Shown here piece by piece: positions 35,600-54,403 of a DNA stretch of 64,000 nt. The notes under the pieces are model-generated. The model was not told the origin of the DNA and did not search any database. It saw only the letters and a program-made list of their open reading frames with translations. This stretch comes from Pomacea canaliculata (Eukaryota > Mollusca > Gastropoda > Architaenioglossa > Ampullariidae): positions 4,910,247-4,974,246 of the forward strand of contig NC_037599.1 in NCBI RefSeq assembly GCF_003073045.1, given 5' to 3'. The position numbers and the translations under genes are program-made. The stretch's first letter is position 1, and every line of letters starts with the position of its first letter.

Positions 35600-37700
35600 A
35601 TACTCGACCTAGTTATTTTTAAATGCAAATCAGAAAAACATTTGTGAAATGAACAGGATATACATATCGACAACAGCTGAAAAGAAAGAATGAGCGAGGA
35701 CTGCAAATAAATCACATTCGCCACTGCCAGAAAACCACCATTTTAATTGATAATTGTCACACAGCTAGTAATCAGTTTTTCTTCATTCCGTCATATGCAC
35801 ATTATACTATTATACCAAGTGAATATTTAGCAATAGGAATGCGATAAACGATTTCATTCCAAATTACTGGAAAATAATCTCAGCAGATAAGAAAATTATC
35901 ACCTTACTGAAAAGGTATTAATGCAAATTTAATTATAAATTCCGTGTGTAAAACAAATACAAGCATAAACCTGGGCTCCTTTCGTGCCAACTTATATTCA
36001 CACAAAAACCCCAAACATAATTATAATACTAAAATAAACAGAACTATACTAGAAAACATGGAAAGAAACAGAGTAGGGGATATGAAATAGACCATCTTGG
36101 CGAATTAACACATCGTATTACAACTTGCTTCCTTTATAAGTAGCAGTTTTTCAGAGCCACGAGAAATGCAGACTGTCAGCGTCCGAATAATCCGAACTGT
36201 CGCTCATAAGTGTTAACTACCAGCAATGTTGTGAATGGTGTACCAACGTGACGTAGAACACTGTTATTAACGCTCGTTGATCACAGGTACGAATCGGAGC
36301 GGATAATTAATTAACGGATGGAAGCTGAAATTTACAGGTTAGTTTTATACCGCCTGTATCTACTGATATCTGAAAAAAACGCAAACCGTCCAGGTTGGTC
36401 TTTATCTCCAAAGGTGATCGTGTGACTTGTATCGAGATCAAATCATTAAATGAAATGCCCCAATTAACCTCATAACCACCACTTTAGGACTGAGGCGTCA
36501 GTCTGTATCATACTTTATTCCCATCTGAGTGATGAGTTTTGAGTTCTATCTGACACAATCCTGTAAAATACGATGAAGTCACAACGATTTATCACGATCA
36601 CAGGGCATATAAGTCGCCCACCAGCTGATGTCAAACATCATTTAACTGTCACGGCATTGAGCTTAACTTATGATGCACAAAGTGAACTTGTGCTTGCACA
36701 GCTGCCATCTTTGGGAAGAGTGATTATAAAACGAAAGCAGCTACAAAAATCATACATCAAATAAAAGAACAATTTTAGTTAATGGGTCAGTTACAGCAGA
36801 TTAATCATTATCCTGCCTTAAAATGACGTTAACAACATAATGTTGTCAAACCACAATCCTCAGCAAAGTAGTGTCTCAAGATTTTTTTTTAATCCGCCTG
36901 AACATTTTACTAGAGATCATGGTGGCTTGACTGACAATTTCTCAATTCTCTGTGTTTAAGTTTCTATTGTTGTAACACTTTTGTAGCTCTGCACATCTTG
37001 ATAATGAGAACGCCAAATGAAACACTTAAAAAGCACACCACACTGTCCACAAATGCAAAATTCAAGTGATGGAATTTGCATAAGTCTCTCTCAAACGTAT
37101 GAGCCCATATATATAAAGAGTCACAAAGTAATCATTCATCTCTAAACACACATGACAATGAGTCTAATATATTAAAAAAGTCACACAGAATCAACAAAAA
37201 GTTATTAGCGTTAAGTTTTAAGCACATTTATCAGTGACATGAATCAAAGTAACTTTACCTCTTAAAAATCTTATATGATAAAGGCACATTGTTAACACAA
37301 AAGTTAAAACACTGCACAGAAAAATGTGCTAGAAAATTAATCGAATTTAAACATTATTATGATTTACAAATAATACTAGTGCATGAGGGCTGGTATTCAA
37401 TAGATAAAACTATAAATCGGTGGCGTCAGTCAGGTTGGTTATGAGTTATTAACGTCAGCATTTCAGACCTTTGATTGGTTTTAACTCTCCTTGTACCCTG
37501 AAAGTATGACATAAATGACACTACCATTATGCAAAAGAAACAGAGATCAACATGCTAGCCTGAGGTCTTTCAGCCTGTAAGCTGCATGCATGTGACAGAC
37601 TCATAAGTTGCAACTTGATGTGAATCCCAGCCTCAGCGCTAATAAATCCATAGTCCATGTCAAAATAAACACTTAGCTACAGCATCACAGAATATATAGA
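35600..37700. other. convergent spacer, SOD-like gene B / PPT1
   Basis: No coding exon is recognised. The right part is presumably PPT1 3' UTR: the nearest minus-strand AATAAA is at 36514-36519, implying about 1.2 kb of UTR. The rest is AT-rich without identifiable repeats. Confidence 0.35.
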
Positions 37701-37708
37701 ACCTCAAG

Positions 37709-43326
<5,618 letters not shown>

Positions 43327-43714
43327 TTTATGATCATGTGACACTATCATTTACAAAAAAAAAAAAAATAAGGACTTATAAAATTCTCTTAAAATTTTAT
43401 TTTTTACAATCAGATCTAGTTTTCTCGTTAACAGCTTTGTGTTACTTTTTAACTCTGAAAATTAACTTTCACCAAACGACAAATTGCCTCTGGGTCGTTT
43501 TCATGTGACGTCATTCCACTTTACTGATTTTTTTTTTGCGAGATCTCTGTACCTAACTAGGTGTTTTCTTATGGAATCCAAAATCTGAAACTAGAGGTAC
43601 AAACTCGCTTACAAACAGTCCTTGCAAATGTCCCGGTTGTCTTTAAAAATCTGAATACCGTAGGCTCTACTAGGCTGATTCGCATCCGGCAAAGTTAGAG
43701 GAAAGGTCCCCCAC

Positions 43715-43835
43715 AGTGCCCCCCCCCCTTTTTTTTCGACGTTCTTTGACGGGGACGACACCATCAATGTCATCGGCACGTGTCCCGCTTTCGCCCCCGA
43801 AACGCCTGGTCACCTTACGTATTGTCATTATGTAA
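43715..43835 (-). repeat. dispersed element end (GGTGACCAGRCGTTTCGG family)
   Basis: Minus-strand aaggtgaccaggcgtttcgg, then gggcgaaagc and a gccgatga...gatggtgtc block. It matches 62010-62135 (+) over about 90 bases with gaps. An AAGGTGACC start is typical of a transposon-type terminus, but no coding part is present and the family is not identified. Confidence 0.55.
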
Positions 43836-44062
43836 TTACTGTATTTTGCGTCATTAAAATGACGCAAGCAAGAGAGGCCATATATTTACATTTGTCATTT
43901 CTTTTTAACATTCGATAACGAAGTAAATGTTTCTAGCACCATAGAGAAATTTTCTAGACAATGCGTGAGCCGAGCGGACGGGATCAAGTCGAACACGTGC
44001 TCTGCGTTCCGCACTCTCGATCGCCTGTGAGACTCTGAGAAAAACCGTTCGCGCTTTTTAAA

Positions 44063-45699
44063 ATGGCGGCTCCTAGCAAAGCAGAGGATCTAATAATGCT
44101 GATGGAAATGTTTGACGATGACACCGATGACGACGACGACACTGATGACGAAATAATACTGGAAACAATCGATCGCAGCTTCAAGCAAGTTTTATTTTCA
44201 GCGGCATCCCTTTGTGGACGAAATAGGAAAATGCCCACAAGAACTGAAGATTATGTGGAAAGAAATGAACACGAGTACTGTGAAGGAGAATCTCAGCAGC
44301 ATTTTCGAATGAACAGAGTAGATTTTGAAGTAAGTAGTTCCACAATTTCTATAGTGCTTATGTTTCAAAGAAATAGTATACTGTATAAAATATAATGCGT
44401 TTGATTATAAAACACGTAAATACAGGCTGAATTAAGTTATCGTGCTTTTACAGTCTGCGTCCACGTGTTGGAAGGAGGAGCATAACATGATAGAACAAGT
44501 TTGTGCGGAAAACCAGCTTTCAAGTGATGAGAATGCACACACCGAAGGTAAGCATCAACCAAAATACAGTGGCTTTGATGGAATTTTTTTTTTTAATTAT
44601 AAACATTACATACGAACACAACAGAGCAAGCAATAAAAGACCTGTAGCTAAACTTTCTCAGTGGTTAGAAGATTACGATGTCTGACTTTTGCAGAAGTGA
44701 AAAAGAAAATATTCAACATATATTTTAGAATTGTAAATATCTTGTAAACTTTTGCAGAAACTTACAAAATTGTATGCTAAAAAATGTACAAATGTATCAA
44801 GGATGATTATCAGCAAACATCTGGTTTTATTTGCACTCATGTAAATATTATACATGTAATACAAATGTAAAATTGAAAAATTTAATGCATGTACATAAAT
44901 GAAGGGAGAAAAATTTGCAAAACAATGGCTATCCTATAAACAAATTGTTACTTAGACATAAATACTGAATTATATATATCATTTAATGATTATTTAAAAT
45001 ATGTATTTCTTTGCATATGTACATTATTATTGTCAACTGTTTCGTCACTGACAAGAATCCGTAGGTTGCTTTTACAGTCACTCCATTTACAGAACTTTCA
45101 TTTCTTGTTATGACAGTTCCTTTACTCCATAGTAAACAATTCCATACCCTAAAGGTTTACCGTTTAACAAGGTTCATAAACATATCAGTTGCTAAAGTAT
45201 ATGAAAGTTCTGTCCATCATTTCAGAACTCCAAACATAGTACATAAATTGAAGTGTAAACAGATTATATAAGAGGTGTTCTTTTTGTTATTGTGGTTTTC
45301 TTTACAGAAACGAGACAGACTACGCCACAAAAGGCACCGGTCCCTTTGTCATCGGCCGCACAGTCCCCATCAACATCATCGTCTCCATCAGCATCGACCA
45401 CACAGTCCCAGTATTCAGATTTCTGTGACAGAAGGAGCAGTTGTAAGAAACGCAAAAGAACTGCGGCAGAACCACCACAGTGGTTTCTCGAGTATGCTAT
45501 TATCCAAAGAAAAAATATGAAGAGCTTGTTGAAAAAGGAATTTCAAGAGAGGAACCTTCTCCTAAAACAGAGGAACAATCTCCTGAATGACAGGAACCGT
45601 ATCCTAAATGACCAGATTAATATCCTAAAAGAAAGAAATGAGCTTCTTAAGAGCTACATTCAGCAACGTCTACAACCCCGTCCTGGCAGTTTAAAATAA
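44063..45699 (+). CDS. PIF/Harbinger-derived chimeric coiled-coil protein
   Basis: Three exons, 44063-44329, 44454-44547 and 45308-45699, join in frame to 250 aa ending at TAA. Exon 1 is an acidic N-terminus plus MPTRTEDYVERNEHEY and HFRMNRVDFE. This resembles the segment just before the catalytic domain of Harbinger (HARBI1-type) transposases. Exon 2 is unassigned. Exon 3 is Ser/Thr/Pro-rich, then KKRKRTAAEPPQWFLEYA and a coiled coil with five near-perfect heptads (NxLLxxR type). That is like the tail of Myb/SANT accessory proteins of the same transposons. No DDE catalytic residues and no Myb domain are present. It could be a domesticated fusion or a spliced relic that happens to be open. 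The unbroken frame across two introns favours a gene under some constraint. A poly(A) hexamer overlaps the stop region (45695). Confidence 0.6.
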
Positions 45700-45847
45700 A
45701 AAATGAAAAGTACAAATTGTCTTTGTTTTTAAGTACACGTGCGATTTCTTGACGCTTTTCAATACCGCTGGAAGCAGGTCTGTCTTCACACACATCTTGG
45801 TAATTACATCATCAACTGTAATGATCTCATTTTCATCGATGCCTCTG

Positions 45848-46036
45848 TTAAGAATGATAAAAATTGTGTAAAACACAAGCTGCCGCCATGATGATAGGCA
45901 TAGCCTCAACGACCTGCATGTCTAGAAACTTGAGTTTTCTAAATGTGTGACAATGAAAAAAAAATCCTACAATGGGTTCCTGGTGCACACTGTACTGAAA
46001 TAGGCAGGTCCAAGTGTAACAAAATATGTTATACAT
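45848..46036 (-). pseudogene. PIF/Harbinger transposase C-terminal relic
   Basis: The minus-strand frame contains FRKLKFLDMQVVEAMPIIMA followed by ACVLHNFY. This matches the end of the DDE domain in Harbinger transposases (RFRRLKYLDM... CCVLHN). Upstream the frame has no recognisable catalytic core, so only the last helix region survives. It lies opposite to, and just downstream of, the Harbinger-derived gene. Confidence 0.65.
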
Positions 46037-46049
46037 ATATATTTTTATG

Positions 46050-48520
46050 TCATTGTCACAAAACCCTCTCCTTTTGATCTACTTAGATATTAAAGTTAAT
46101 AACAGTTACTGCTGGTCGAATGAGTCTTTAAAACATTTGTTTTGTCTTCTAAAACTGAGCAAGTATTTTAACGAATAGTGACTAATGGGGGTCTGATCGG
46201 CTCTTAAGAACAATCCATTTCGATTGTATTGTCGAACCTTTTGCCAGTGGTAAAGCCCACTGGTGTGATGTTAAGGCAATGGATGCATCAGGTACCGTAT
46301 TGTGTGGACCTATGTATTATTTGAGCGAGCAGTGATGCATTTGCGCAATGCCAGACACTGTTCCCTGTGCTGTATATACTGGTAATAGTTACGTTCATCA
46401 CACCATACAATAGGCTGTTACATTGTACTATATAAACAGCTAATAACCACCTTTATCACACATACAATAGGCTGTTGGAAATGAACATCGTACCTTCTTT
46501 GGCCCTCTAGTCTTTCCTCTAATCTGTCGAGGTTTTAACATAGTTGTTGACTTAACATTCCTCACTCTGGGGATTTTTCCTATAGAGCCGAGGACTACAA
46601 CTTGGCTCCTTTAATATCATTTTTCTCTATGTTCAAGTAGTGATATAAATCTTCGTGCACTTGTCCTAATGTTAATGTTTGCAGTCTATATCACTGAATG
46701 AAATGTAGATATTGACAATTGAATTGCAATCAAATTATTATATACTGAGCAAATAATTTACGATTACAATTATAAGGGCCCGGAGAGTCCTCTAACCCGG
46801 GGTCCGTGCTGGCTCTCGGCGGCACTGGTTGCAGGAGACGTCGCCGACTACGTAGACGCAAAACGGAGTCGCCTTCGAGGTCGACGAAAGCAAAGACGAT
46901 ATTAATTAGAGTTACAGATCGAAAAACGGGGGAACGTTTTAAAAAGTTCTTTTTAGAACCATTCGTATTTCCGAGATTCGGCTGTTATAGAGATGGTTCG
47001 GCATCACGTAAGCAAATGTTCCATATTGGAGTTGTCATCAGCGCTTCATTAGACAGTTTTCAGATGAATATTACAATCAATTCATTACCAGACATAAATG
47101 ATTCACTGGCATTTTAAAAAATTTACCTTATCCGTTGAATAAGGAAACACACCAAAGGCCACTTGTCACCCAAGTGGTGGTGCAAGTGAATATTCGAACT
47201 AAATATTAATTAAATCAAACATTGTTCTTTTACTGAACACAATACAAATACCGAGATGTTTTAGAACAAATGCCTCTGGGATTTTTTGTTGTTGTTGTTT
47301 TTTTGACACATCCCTAAACTTCAGCGTTAAGGCATTATGAATTGGGTGGTTGTAGCAGGCAGTATTTAATGGGAATCTTGATAGGGTGATCTTCGGATCA
47401 GCATCTATAACTATGATCTTGCCTGCTCTGAAGCCAGCCTGCTATTCTGCTAGTAGATCTTCATAATCCCTGGAGTAAATTTGTACAAATATACAAACAA
47501 AATTACATTTCAGCAATGTCCATTCTCCACGTTAGCAGATGGCATACACAACACAAGTCAAATCATTTCAAAGAAGAAGCACCAATTTATTCCAGCTTTT
47601 TACCTTAACTGTAATTTTTGTTTAAGTTCACTTCAAGCAGCATCAACGAAGCAAACAAAACAGTAACCGACCCATTTGTAAGCGCAAAAGGTAACTACAG
47701 AAAACTGGCAGTACATATCATTTTTCTATCAAATATATGACCTCATAAACTTGGTCCAAAAATATGTGTTTATATTTGCAGTACGCAGCTTAATTCTGAT
47801 GCAGCCTAAGATTAATCATTGTGACCCAAACTGTATTTTCGTTTTTCCAAACTAGAAGCAGAAAGCATGCACAATCAAAAACTGAATTAACATCTTTGTT
47901 TTAAGGGCTATGAAAATATTTCTGCCAGCAGAAATAGAAAACAAATTTTCTAAAAAGAAAAAAAAAAGGGAAAGGAAAAAATGTAGCAGGCACTGGATTA
48001 GAAAGTGACAAGGATAAGGTATGGCAACTTAAACCCTGATTTCTGTTTTAACATATTTTCTGTCAGATGCAGTTGATTAATGCTTTACAAAAATAACTCA
48101 TCATTATCATTAAAAATGTCCCATTTGTTGCTACCGTATCAGAAACTTTCTTGATGTCTTCAGAGAAAACTTTTCAAACCGCTCATGAAAAGACGATTAC
48201 AGTGCACAACAAAAAACAAAACAGAAATGAATGTTATTCTACAGACAAAAACTGAATACAACTGCAGTCATATTGAAAAGCATGAAAGTGCTTAAGGCTC
48301 CAGCTGCCAATTTCCAATTCTGCTCCCATCCCCCTACCACCACCCCCCAAAAATGTGTGAATTAGTAAGTGAATATATGTGTAGGAAGTCAGTAAACGAT
48401 ACAAAAAGTACTTCTTTGCACAGCAAGCAAGGTGAATTTCTGCAAGCCTTAAAAGTCGTTATTCGTTCTTTTCATAGTTCCCCCTAAAAAGTCTGGTAAG
48501 CCTAAAGACACAACTAAAGA
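46050..48520. other. spacer with no recognised gene
   Basis: An imperfect tandem repeat of the cacacatacaataggctgtt kind lies at 46393-46475. A G/C-rich Arg-rich open frame, 46806-47117, has no family signature. The part from about 47.6 kb onwards may be RNASEH1 3' UTR, with a minus-strand AATAAA near 47584. Confidence 0.35.
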
Positions 48521-48529
48521 AATGAGCAC

Positions 48530-51500
48530 TCATTTTCCTGCCCGATTTTTTTTGGCCCCTTCATTGGCAAGCCGGTCTGCTGCTTCATTTCCAGGGTTGC
48601 CTTTATGACCACGAACGAAAACCTAGAATAGAAAAATATAATTTAGCATTAAAACAAACAATGAAGGTTTGAAGAAAACAGACCACAAAAACACCATGCA
48701 ATTTTAAGCAAGATTAAACCTGGCAACAAATCCTTACATTTATTTATTATACCTTTAGATCTGACTGTTAAAATATATTTCTGGCAACTGAAGCAAAAAT
48801 ATATATTGAATGACATTTCATACCCATTTTACATTCATTCCTTCCAGTGATTTGTCAAGCTCTTCAAAATCTTCTCGATTGACAACAGGTCCACCAGAAG
48901 ACAACTTCCAGCCTCTTTTTTTCCACCCCTTTATCCAACTGGTAATGCCTGACGACAATAAACAACAAACATTTTTATCGAAGAATGAGAAAGTCTATAT
49001 TTATGGAAAACTGATGTGTGTAAAAATACTTATTTTTATACCTATAATTATTACAATACTCCAAGTCCACTTTCTCGGCTGCTTTATCGTTATTATCCAG
49101 CAATCTGCTCTATCAACTTATGGACTTTGTTTTTTAAGTACCAGGCACGTTTAAAAAAAAACTTAAGTTGCACACTACAACAGAATCCTAAAAAAAGGGT
49201 TGAGATAGTAACTTTGCAATTGTGAAACCATTTAGTGATCCTTTTTTTTTTAATTGTTTTTTGTTGCTTTTAAAAAATGTATGAAGTAACATTATTTAGA
49301 CTAATGATCAAAGCTGCAACTACAAAGAGTGGCTCATGCTGACTAATGTGAAAAAGTTCAGTTTTCCACATATTTTTCCTGCGGTGTTTTATCCCTTATG
49401 TGGGCTTTTGTATGAAAGGCATTTTAACATTTTGGTGATATTTATTACCACTTTAATCGAATCATTCTTTGTAAGCATTAAGCTATTAGAACCACAATAA
49501 TTATATTTTTAGTGCAAATAAAACATGTTTCATTGAATAACAGACCATTAATAAGGAAATTGCTGTCTGTATGCAGTATTAGATTCTTGATTCCAATCTT
49601 CTTGGCCTGTTCCACAGCCACCACAGCAGCCTGAGCAGAACGAAAAAAAACAAACATACTGACAAGTTGCAAAAGAGGTGCCAAATTTATGACATATGAT
49701 AGAAACATTTTTCTAGCATACATGAAGATCAACCACTGATGCATAAATTCCACCTCTAAAATGCTTAAATTTGTGTAATAATTAAACGATTCACTCTACT
49801 GCCAGCTGCCAATACTATAAAGACTGTCATTTATTAGAATCATTTTGACTTTAGACTGAAAAAAGGACCACTGCTACATCTGCTAATGACGTTTACAGTA
49901 AGATCCCTTCTGAAAGGTCTTAGCACATGCAAAAATTCAGCCAAAAAAAAAAAAGTCCAAAAACAAAAAGACACATAAAACATTAGAATGGATGGTCAGA
50001 CAGAATGGATAGATGAGCTGACTTACATGTATCTCTGCTCTGTTGTTTGTCTGCCTTCCTTCCAGGGGCTTGCTGACATTACTGGCAAAAAAAAAAAAAA
50101 AAAAATATTATTACAAAAAACAATGAAGTTATCTCATTTAACTAAATAGATGTTTACTTAATAATTGCCCTCCTGAATAATATCTCGTGGTAAAGCATAC
50201 TGATTGCACAAACCACATCAAAGCATTTACCATAGCACTAACTTACTGGTCATAGATTTTATGACCACAACAAAACAGTTATTCTAATATTTATAGTTCA
50301 CCTGTTGATCTGTGTTGTTCTCAGCTGAATTTTGGACAAAGGAAATAAGTACTTTAAAAACTTAATTTCTCACTTTGGATTATCTTCACCCCAGAAGACA
50401 CCAATCCCTGCTACAGCACCAGCTTGCCCATTACGAAACGAAGCACCATCTGTGTACACTGGAGTTCCTTCTTTATCTAAGAAAGGAGTGCCTACACAAA
50501 TAGGCACAAAACACTCATAAAAATGTTTAAGCAAGTAGATGCTACAGTCAAAGAATCTACTTTACAAGCTAGTCTATCAGACAGCCATCTACTTCTGTAT
50601 TTTCAAAACAACAACATGGAATATTCCTCCCAGTAAATAAAATTCAAAATGTATTCTTTAATCCGCTAACCTGTAAATGCACCATCAGTCTCAGCCGTGC
50701 TACCCGCTGACTTTGATTTCTTCAGGGGTGGCTCACCACTACCAGTTGGAGTCTCATCTGATTTAGAGCGCTTGAGTTTGTCTTTTTCCTGGTCCTTAGA
50801 TCCTGTAACATTGGACATGTTGCTAGACCTGGCACCTAAAGAGGATGTCAGTCTCTCAATCTGGGTATTTACAGTGCCCAAAGTAAGCAAGATCCCCTCT
50901 GCTGTTGAGCGAAGAGCCAAAATTGAAGCTCGTAGCATATTCAATGCTTCACAAACACCAGATGAAGAAGCGTCAAAATCAGATGCTGAGGCGCTAGACT
51001 GCTCCGAGGTGAAATAACAGATCTCTGAGGCTGCAGGCAAAATATAGGGAAACAGACTCCTACAAAGCCCATCCACATCTACAGTTAACAGAAAGAAAAA
51101 AAAAAAGGAAAAAAAAGTGCTTGATCATGTTGTGAATTGCACTGTCAGTTTCTGGCTCTTCTGTTTTGGATGCATGCACATTAGCTTTTCTATGGTGTCC
51201 AAATCTTATTTGATTTAAAATAGAACATCTTATTTAAATAACGCAAAATTTCACTTAATTTCATCAACAAGTGGTGGTGGTAGGGGGTTTAATTTAGTCC
51301 TTGTTATTTCTTGAGGAGCATAGGGCCGCTGTACTATTGCGGTTTCTGTAATAGCCTTTTTTTTTTTTACATGAGTGGGTTGTTAGCCCAAAGCAAAAGG
51401 CCCAAACTGGAGGGCCAGGGTGCAACATTTTAGTCTGGCCTCTCCCCTGACAGACCTGTTCGGCTTGGTTAGACCTGTTAGGAGCACAAGGCTCCAGCCG

Positions 51501-54277
51501 ACATAGCTCTGTGGATAGAAGAGGCGCACAAGTCACCACACCACTACAAGTAGCACCACTGGTGGTAGGATGGTAGGGGGAGATCCCTGTGATTCTTAGA
51601 GACTGCCTCAGACACATTTTTGAATCAACAGTTTTTTAATTTCATAACAAGATACTTATTCCCAAAATTTTAAAAAAATAACTTAATTCTGTTTTTAAAA
51701 TCCTAACATCTCAAAACTCATATTTATTGGACAACAGATTAATACTAGTGGTATACTCTATAGATCTAGTAGAACTATTTTTTGTTAGCTATCATCTTTA
51801 ATTTTAGTTTTTAACTTTGCTGTGGTCTGCCTGCTTTTGTAATCATAGTAGTAAATTCCTTACTATGATGGCCAACAACAGAATGATAACATGGCTGCTA
51901 TGACATGCAAATCATTAGTGGTAAAACATTATTTCACTTTTATCATCATAATGATGGTCAGAAGAAGAAAACAGCTGATAAGGCTGAGGACAATATTTTC
52001 AGGGTGTGCACATTAACATACTTTAATGCCAAATCAGCAAATCTAAGGTTATACCATGGCTAGCCGATCTAGCCTGGTAAACAGGTGCCAAAGCCAAGCA
52101 AGCAACTAAGACTACATCACAGCATAACAGCAGGCCCTGTAGAGTGTCTAGAAAAGAAGCTACCACTAAACAGTTGAAAGTTATCGTAAATTTCTTATTA
52201 TAAGCAACGACATTTTTCTTCAGCTTTAAAACCTGCAGCTTAAACAGCGATGCGGCTTATTTGAGAATTTTTCCCAATTCCACCAATTCCAGGAGCATCA
52301 CACTCTCGTCTTTTCTTAGCTTCTTTGTAACTCAAAATATCATGTTTACCATTCATTAATTTTTCAATGAGTTTAAGTGTTAACTGTTCATTGCATTGTT
52401 TGCTGCTCATATTTTAAAATTAAAGCCGCACACAACTGAAGCATACAGATTATTTGCTCAAGAATGCACTCTCATCATGCTGAAAACAAGAGGAAATGCC
52501 TATGATGCAGCTGTCAAGTTGAAGACAATCGACCTGGCCATTAAAGTGTGGCTTATAAACCCGTTTGGCTTATTTGTGAATAAAGTAGAGATTTTTTTTT
52601 AATTTAGTGGGTGCGGCTTATATACAGGTGCACTCAATATACCGAAATTCACAGTAAAGGTGGTAGAGAATTAGTGGGGAAAATAGCACCAAATAAGATA
52701 GCTGAGCCTGAACGAGCCTAAAACATTCTAGTTTTCTACTTCTTTGCTTAAGCATTTATCAAGCATTCATGAAAAGCATGCATGCATACTATACCTGAAG
52801 TAATATTATTCACAAAGTCCCAGGCCATTTCTTCTGTCTCGAACTTTTTGAAGACTGGGCCTTTGAATCCTACAGTTTGCTCTTGGCATTCTGGCCTGGT
52901 TACAGAAAAATTACGGAGTATTTACGAAAAAAAATTTTTTTTTTTGGACACACATCTTATCATAAATGGCAGTCCTATAATGCAGTGGTGAAACTCCTGT
53001 AATCCAGACAAGAAGAACCATGTCATAAATTCATATCTTGCCTCAGAATATTACATCTCTTTGATGTAACATGTGTTTAGTGAGAAGGATGTTATGATTT
53101 TCTCTTCCTTAATTATTTTTTCTCTAAAAAGTCAAGACATTAAAACATTTTTCTTTTCAAACAAATCATCTAACTTACCAAAAATGGCTAGTTCTTATTG
53201 GCACTATTTTATTGTTATTATAAAGATAAAAAATAATGGTTGTTTACACATTTCTCTTTTACAAAACTACTTACGTGTACATAAGCATGAAACTTTAACA
53301 AAACTAGGAGTCAAAGAGTGACCAGCTGTGTTTGCCAACAAGTTAGGATCCTTACCTGGTTTGATGCTATGGTTATATTCAAAGTATATCAAAAATATTA
53401 TACTTAGAACTTAAAGTTTCCTTTTCCTTTGATTAAGAAAGACCTGACCATATTGTTACAACAGATGTGAATGTGCTTATTATCAACTATGATGGTGGCA
53501 GGCAAGGCAGTGTATTTAAATTTTAAAACTAGTTTGTATCAATTTACACCATTACAAAGTACACTTATTGTCTTGAATAATCCCTGTTCCCATGCAACTA
53601 ACCAACCTATTGGTACTAATGCTGATAAGCTGGCCTTATTAATTTTAAACTTATAAGTTGGGCTATATACATAGAAAATTTACTGAATACAATCACTCCA
53701 TTTTCACATTTACCAAGGCGTTTCGAATTTTGTATGGTGATGTAATGTGTGTGTGTTTTTAGTTTGTATGCATGTATAGTGTAGGTGTGCTATAGTAGGT
53801 ATTCTATAATAAGAAAATTTATATGCCCTACACCGAAAAGTAAGCGATCAAGAAGAGTTTTCCTCTCGGTAGTATCAAGCACGTCATGTCATATTATTCT
53901 GAGACATGTATAATCACATTCTTAGAAAACAAAGAACTTTATTCTGAGTCGTTGGCTTGATTGTCCTAATCAAGGGGTAGGCACGATAGCTACAGGCGTG
54001 AATGTCTTCAACTAAGGTATTGACAGTTATGTAACATTTCTCTAATAAACACTTAAATAAGTATATTTATATGGACCTGCTAAGAGGTATACAAATGTTG
54101 CACAAAGTCACAGAAGTCGTCCTTTGTCCTTGCGAATCACAACTTTCGATTTAGAGCCCGCATTACAGGCAAATAAATTATCGACTCTAAAAAGCTAGCT
54201 AACCAAAAATGATGATCGAATTACCATGTTTTGTAAACCCCGGGATTTCTTCCCCTTCTTACTGCATAAAAAGGCAT
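48530..54277 (-). CDS. RNASEH1: ribonuclease H1
   Basis: Eight exons: 54277-54225, 52895-52795, 51078-50671, 50476-50374, 50081-50027, 49630-49546, 48948-48824, 48622-48530. They join in frame to 340 aa. RNase H1 cleaves RNA in RNA:DNA hybrids in nucleus and mitochondria. The N-terminal hybrid-binding domain reads MPFYAVRRGRNPGVYKTW, PECQEQTVGFKGPVFKKFET. The catalytic domain has all four acidic residues: Asp in VYTDGASF, Glu in NNRAEIHAA, Asp in LILHTDSNF and Asp in GNEAADRLANEGA. A basic ITSWIKGWKKRGWK helix is also present. The linker is unusually long, one 408-nt Ser-rich exon with a KKSKSAGS-type basic cluster. The protein is therefore larger than human (286 aa). It is head-to-head with RPS7. 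Confidence 0.95.
51299..51620 (+). repeat. unidentified interspersed repeat
   Basis: It begins with the ttgaggagcatagggccgc motif shared with 41121-41154. It continues through a T run and a GC-richer body (gcccaaactggagggccagg ... ggctccagccgacatagc ... gatccctgtgattc). It lies in an RNASEH1 intron. It has no tRNA-like head, so it is not SINE family A or B. Confidence 0.4.
52070..52150 (-). repeat. fragment of SINE family A
   Basis: Contains a diverged ...aagcaactaagactacatca, then cagcaggccctgtag, as in the tail half of family A. Confidence 0.4.
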
Positions 54278-54403
54278 ATGGACAAAATTGTCTTTTGAAG
54301 CTACTACAATTGCCAATAGTGAATGTCAGAGTGCTGTGGTCCTAGCGGAAGTTGCACTATTTCCGGTTGTTCTCTCCCTTTCTGTCGCCGCCATTGAGAC
54401 AAG
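54278..54403. promoter_or_regulatory. bidirectional RNASEH1/RPS7 promoter with 5' TOP exon
   Basis: About 95 bases separate the RNASEH1 start codon (minus) from the likely RPS7 start. A pyrimidine run ctctccctttctg at 54372-54384 fits the 5' terminal oligopyrimidine start of ribosomal protein mRNAs. RPS7 exon 1 (non-coding) ends acaag|GTATCG at 54403. Two ETS-like cores (gcggaagt and ttccggtt) lie at 54337-54370. There is no TATA box. Confidence 0.65.

Noticed and set aside
46806-47117. Arg-rich open frame in a GC-rich island
   Set aside because: It lacks a recognisable motif, and the Arg run comes from a simple cgtcgcc-like sequence. A first exon of an unseen gene is possible but unsupported.
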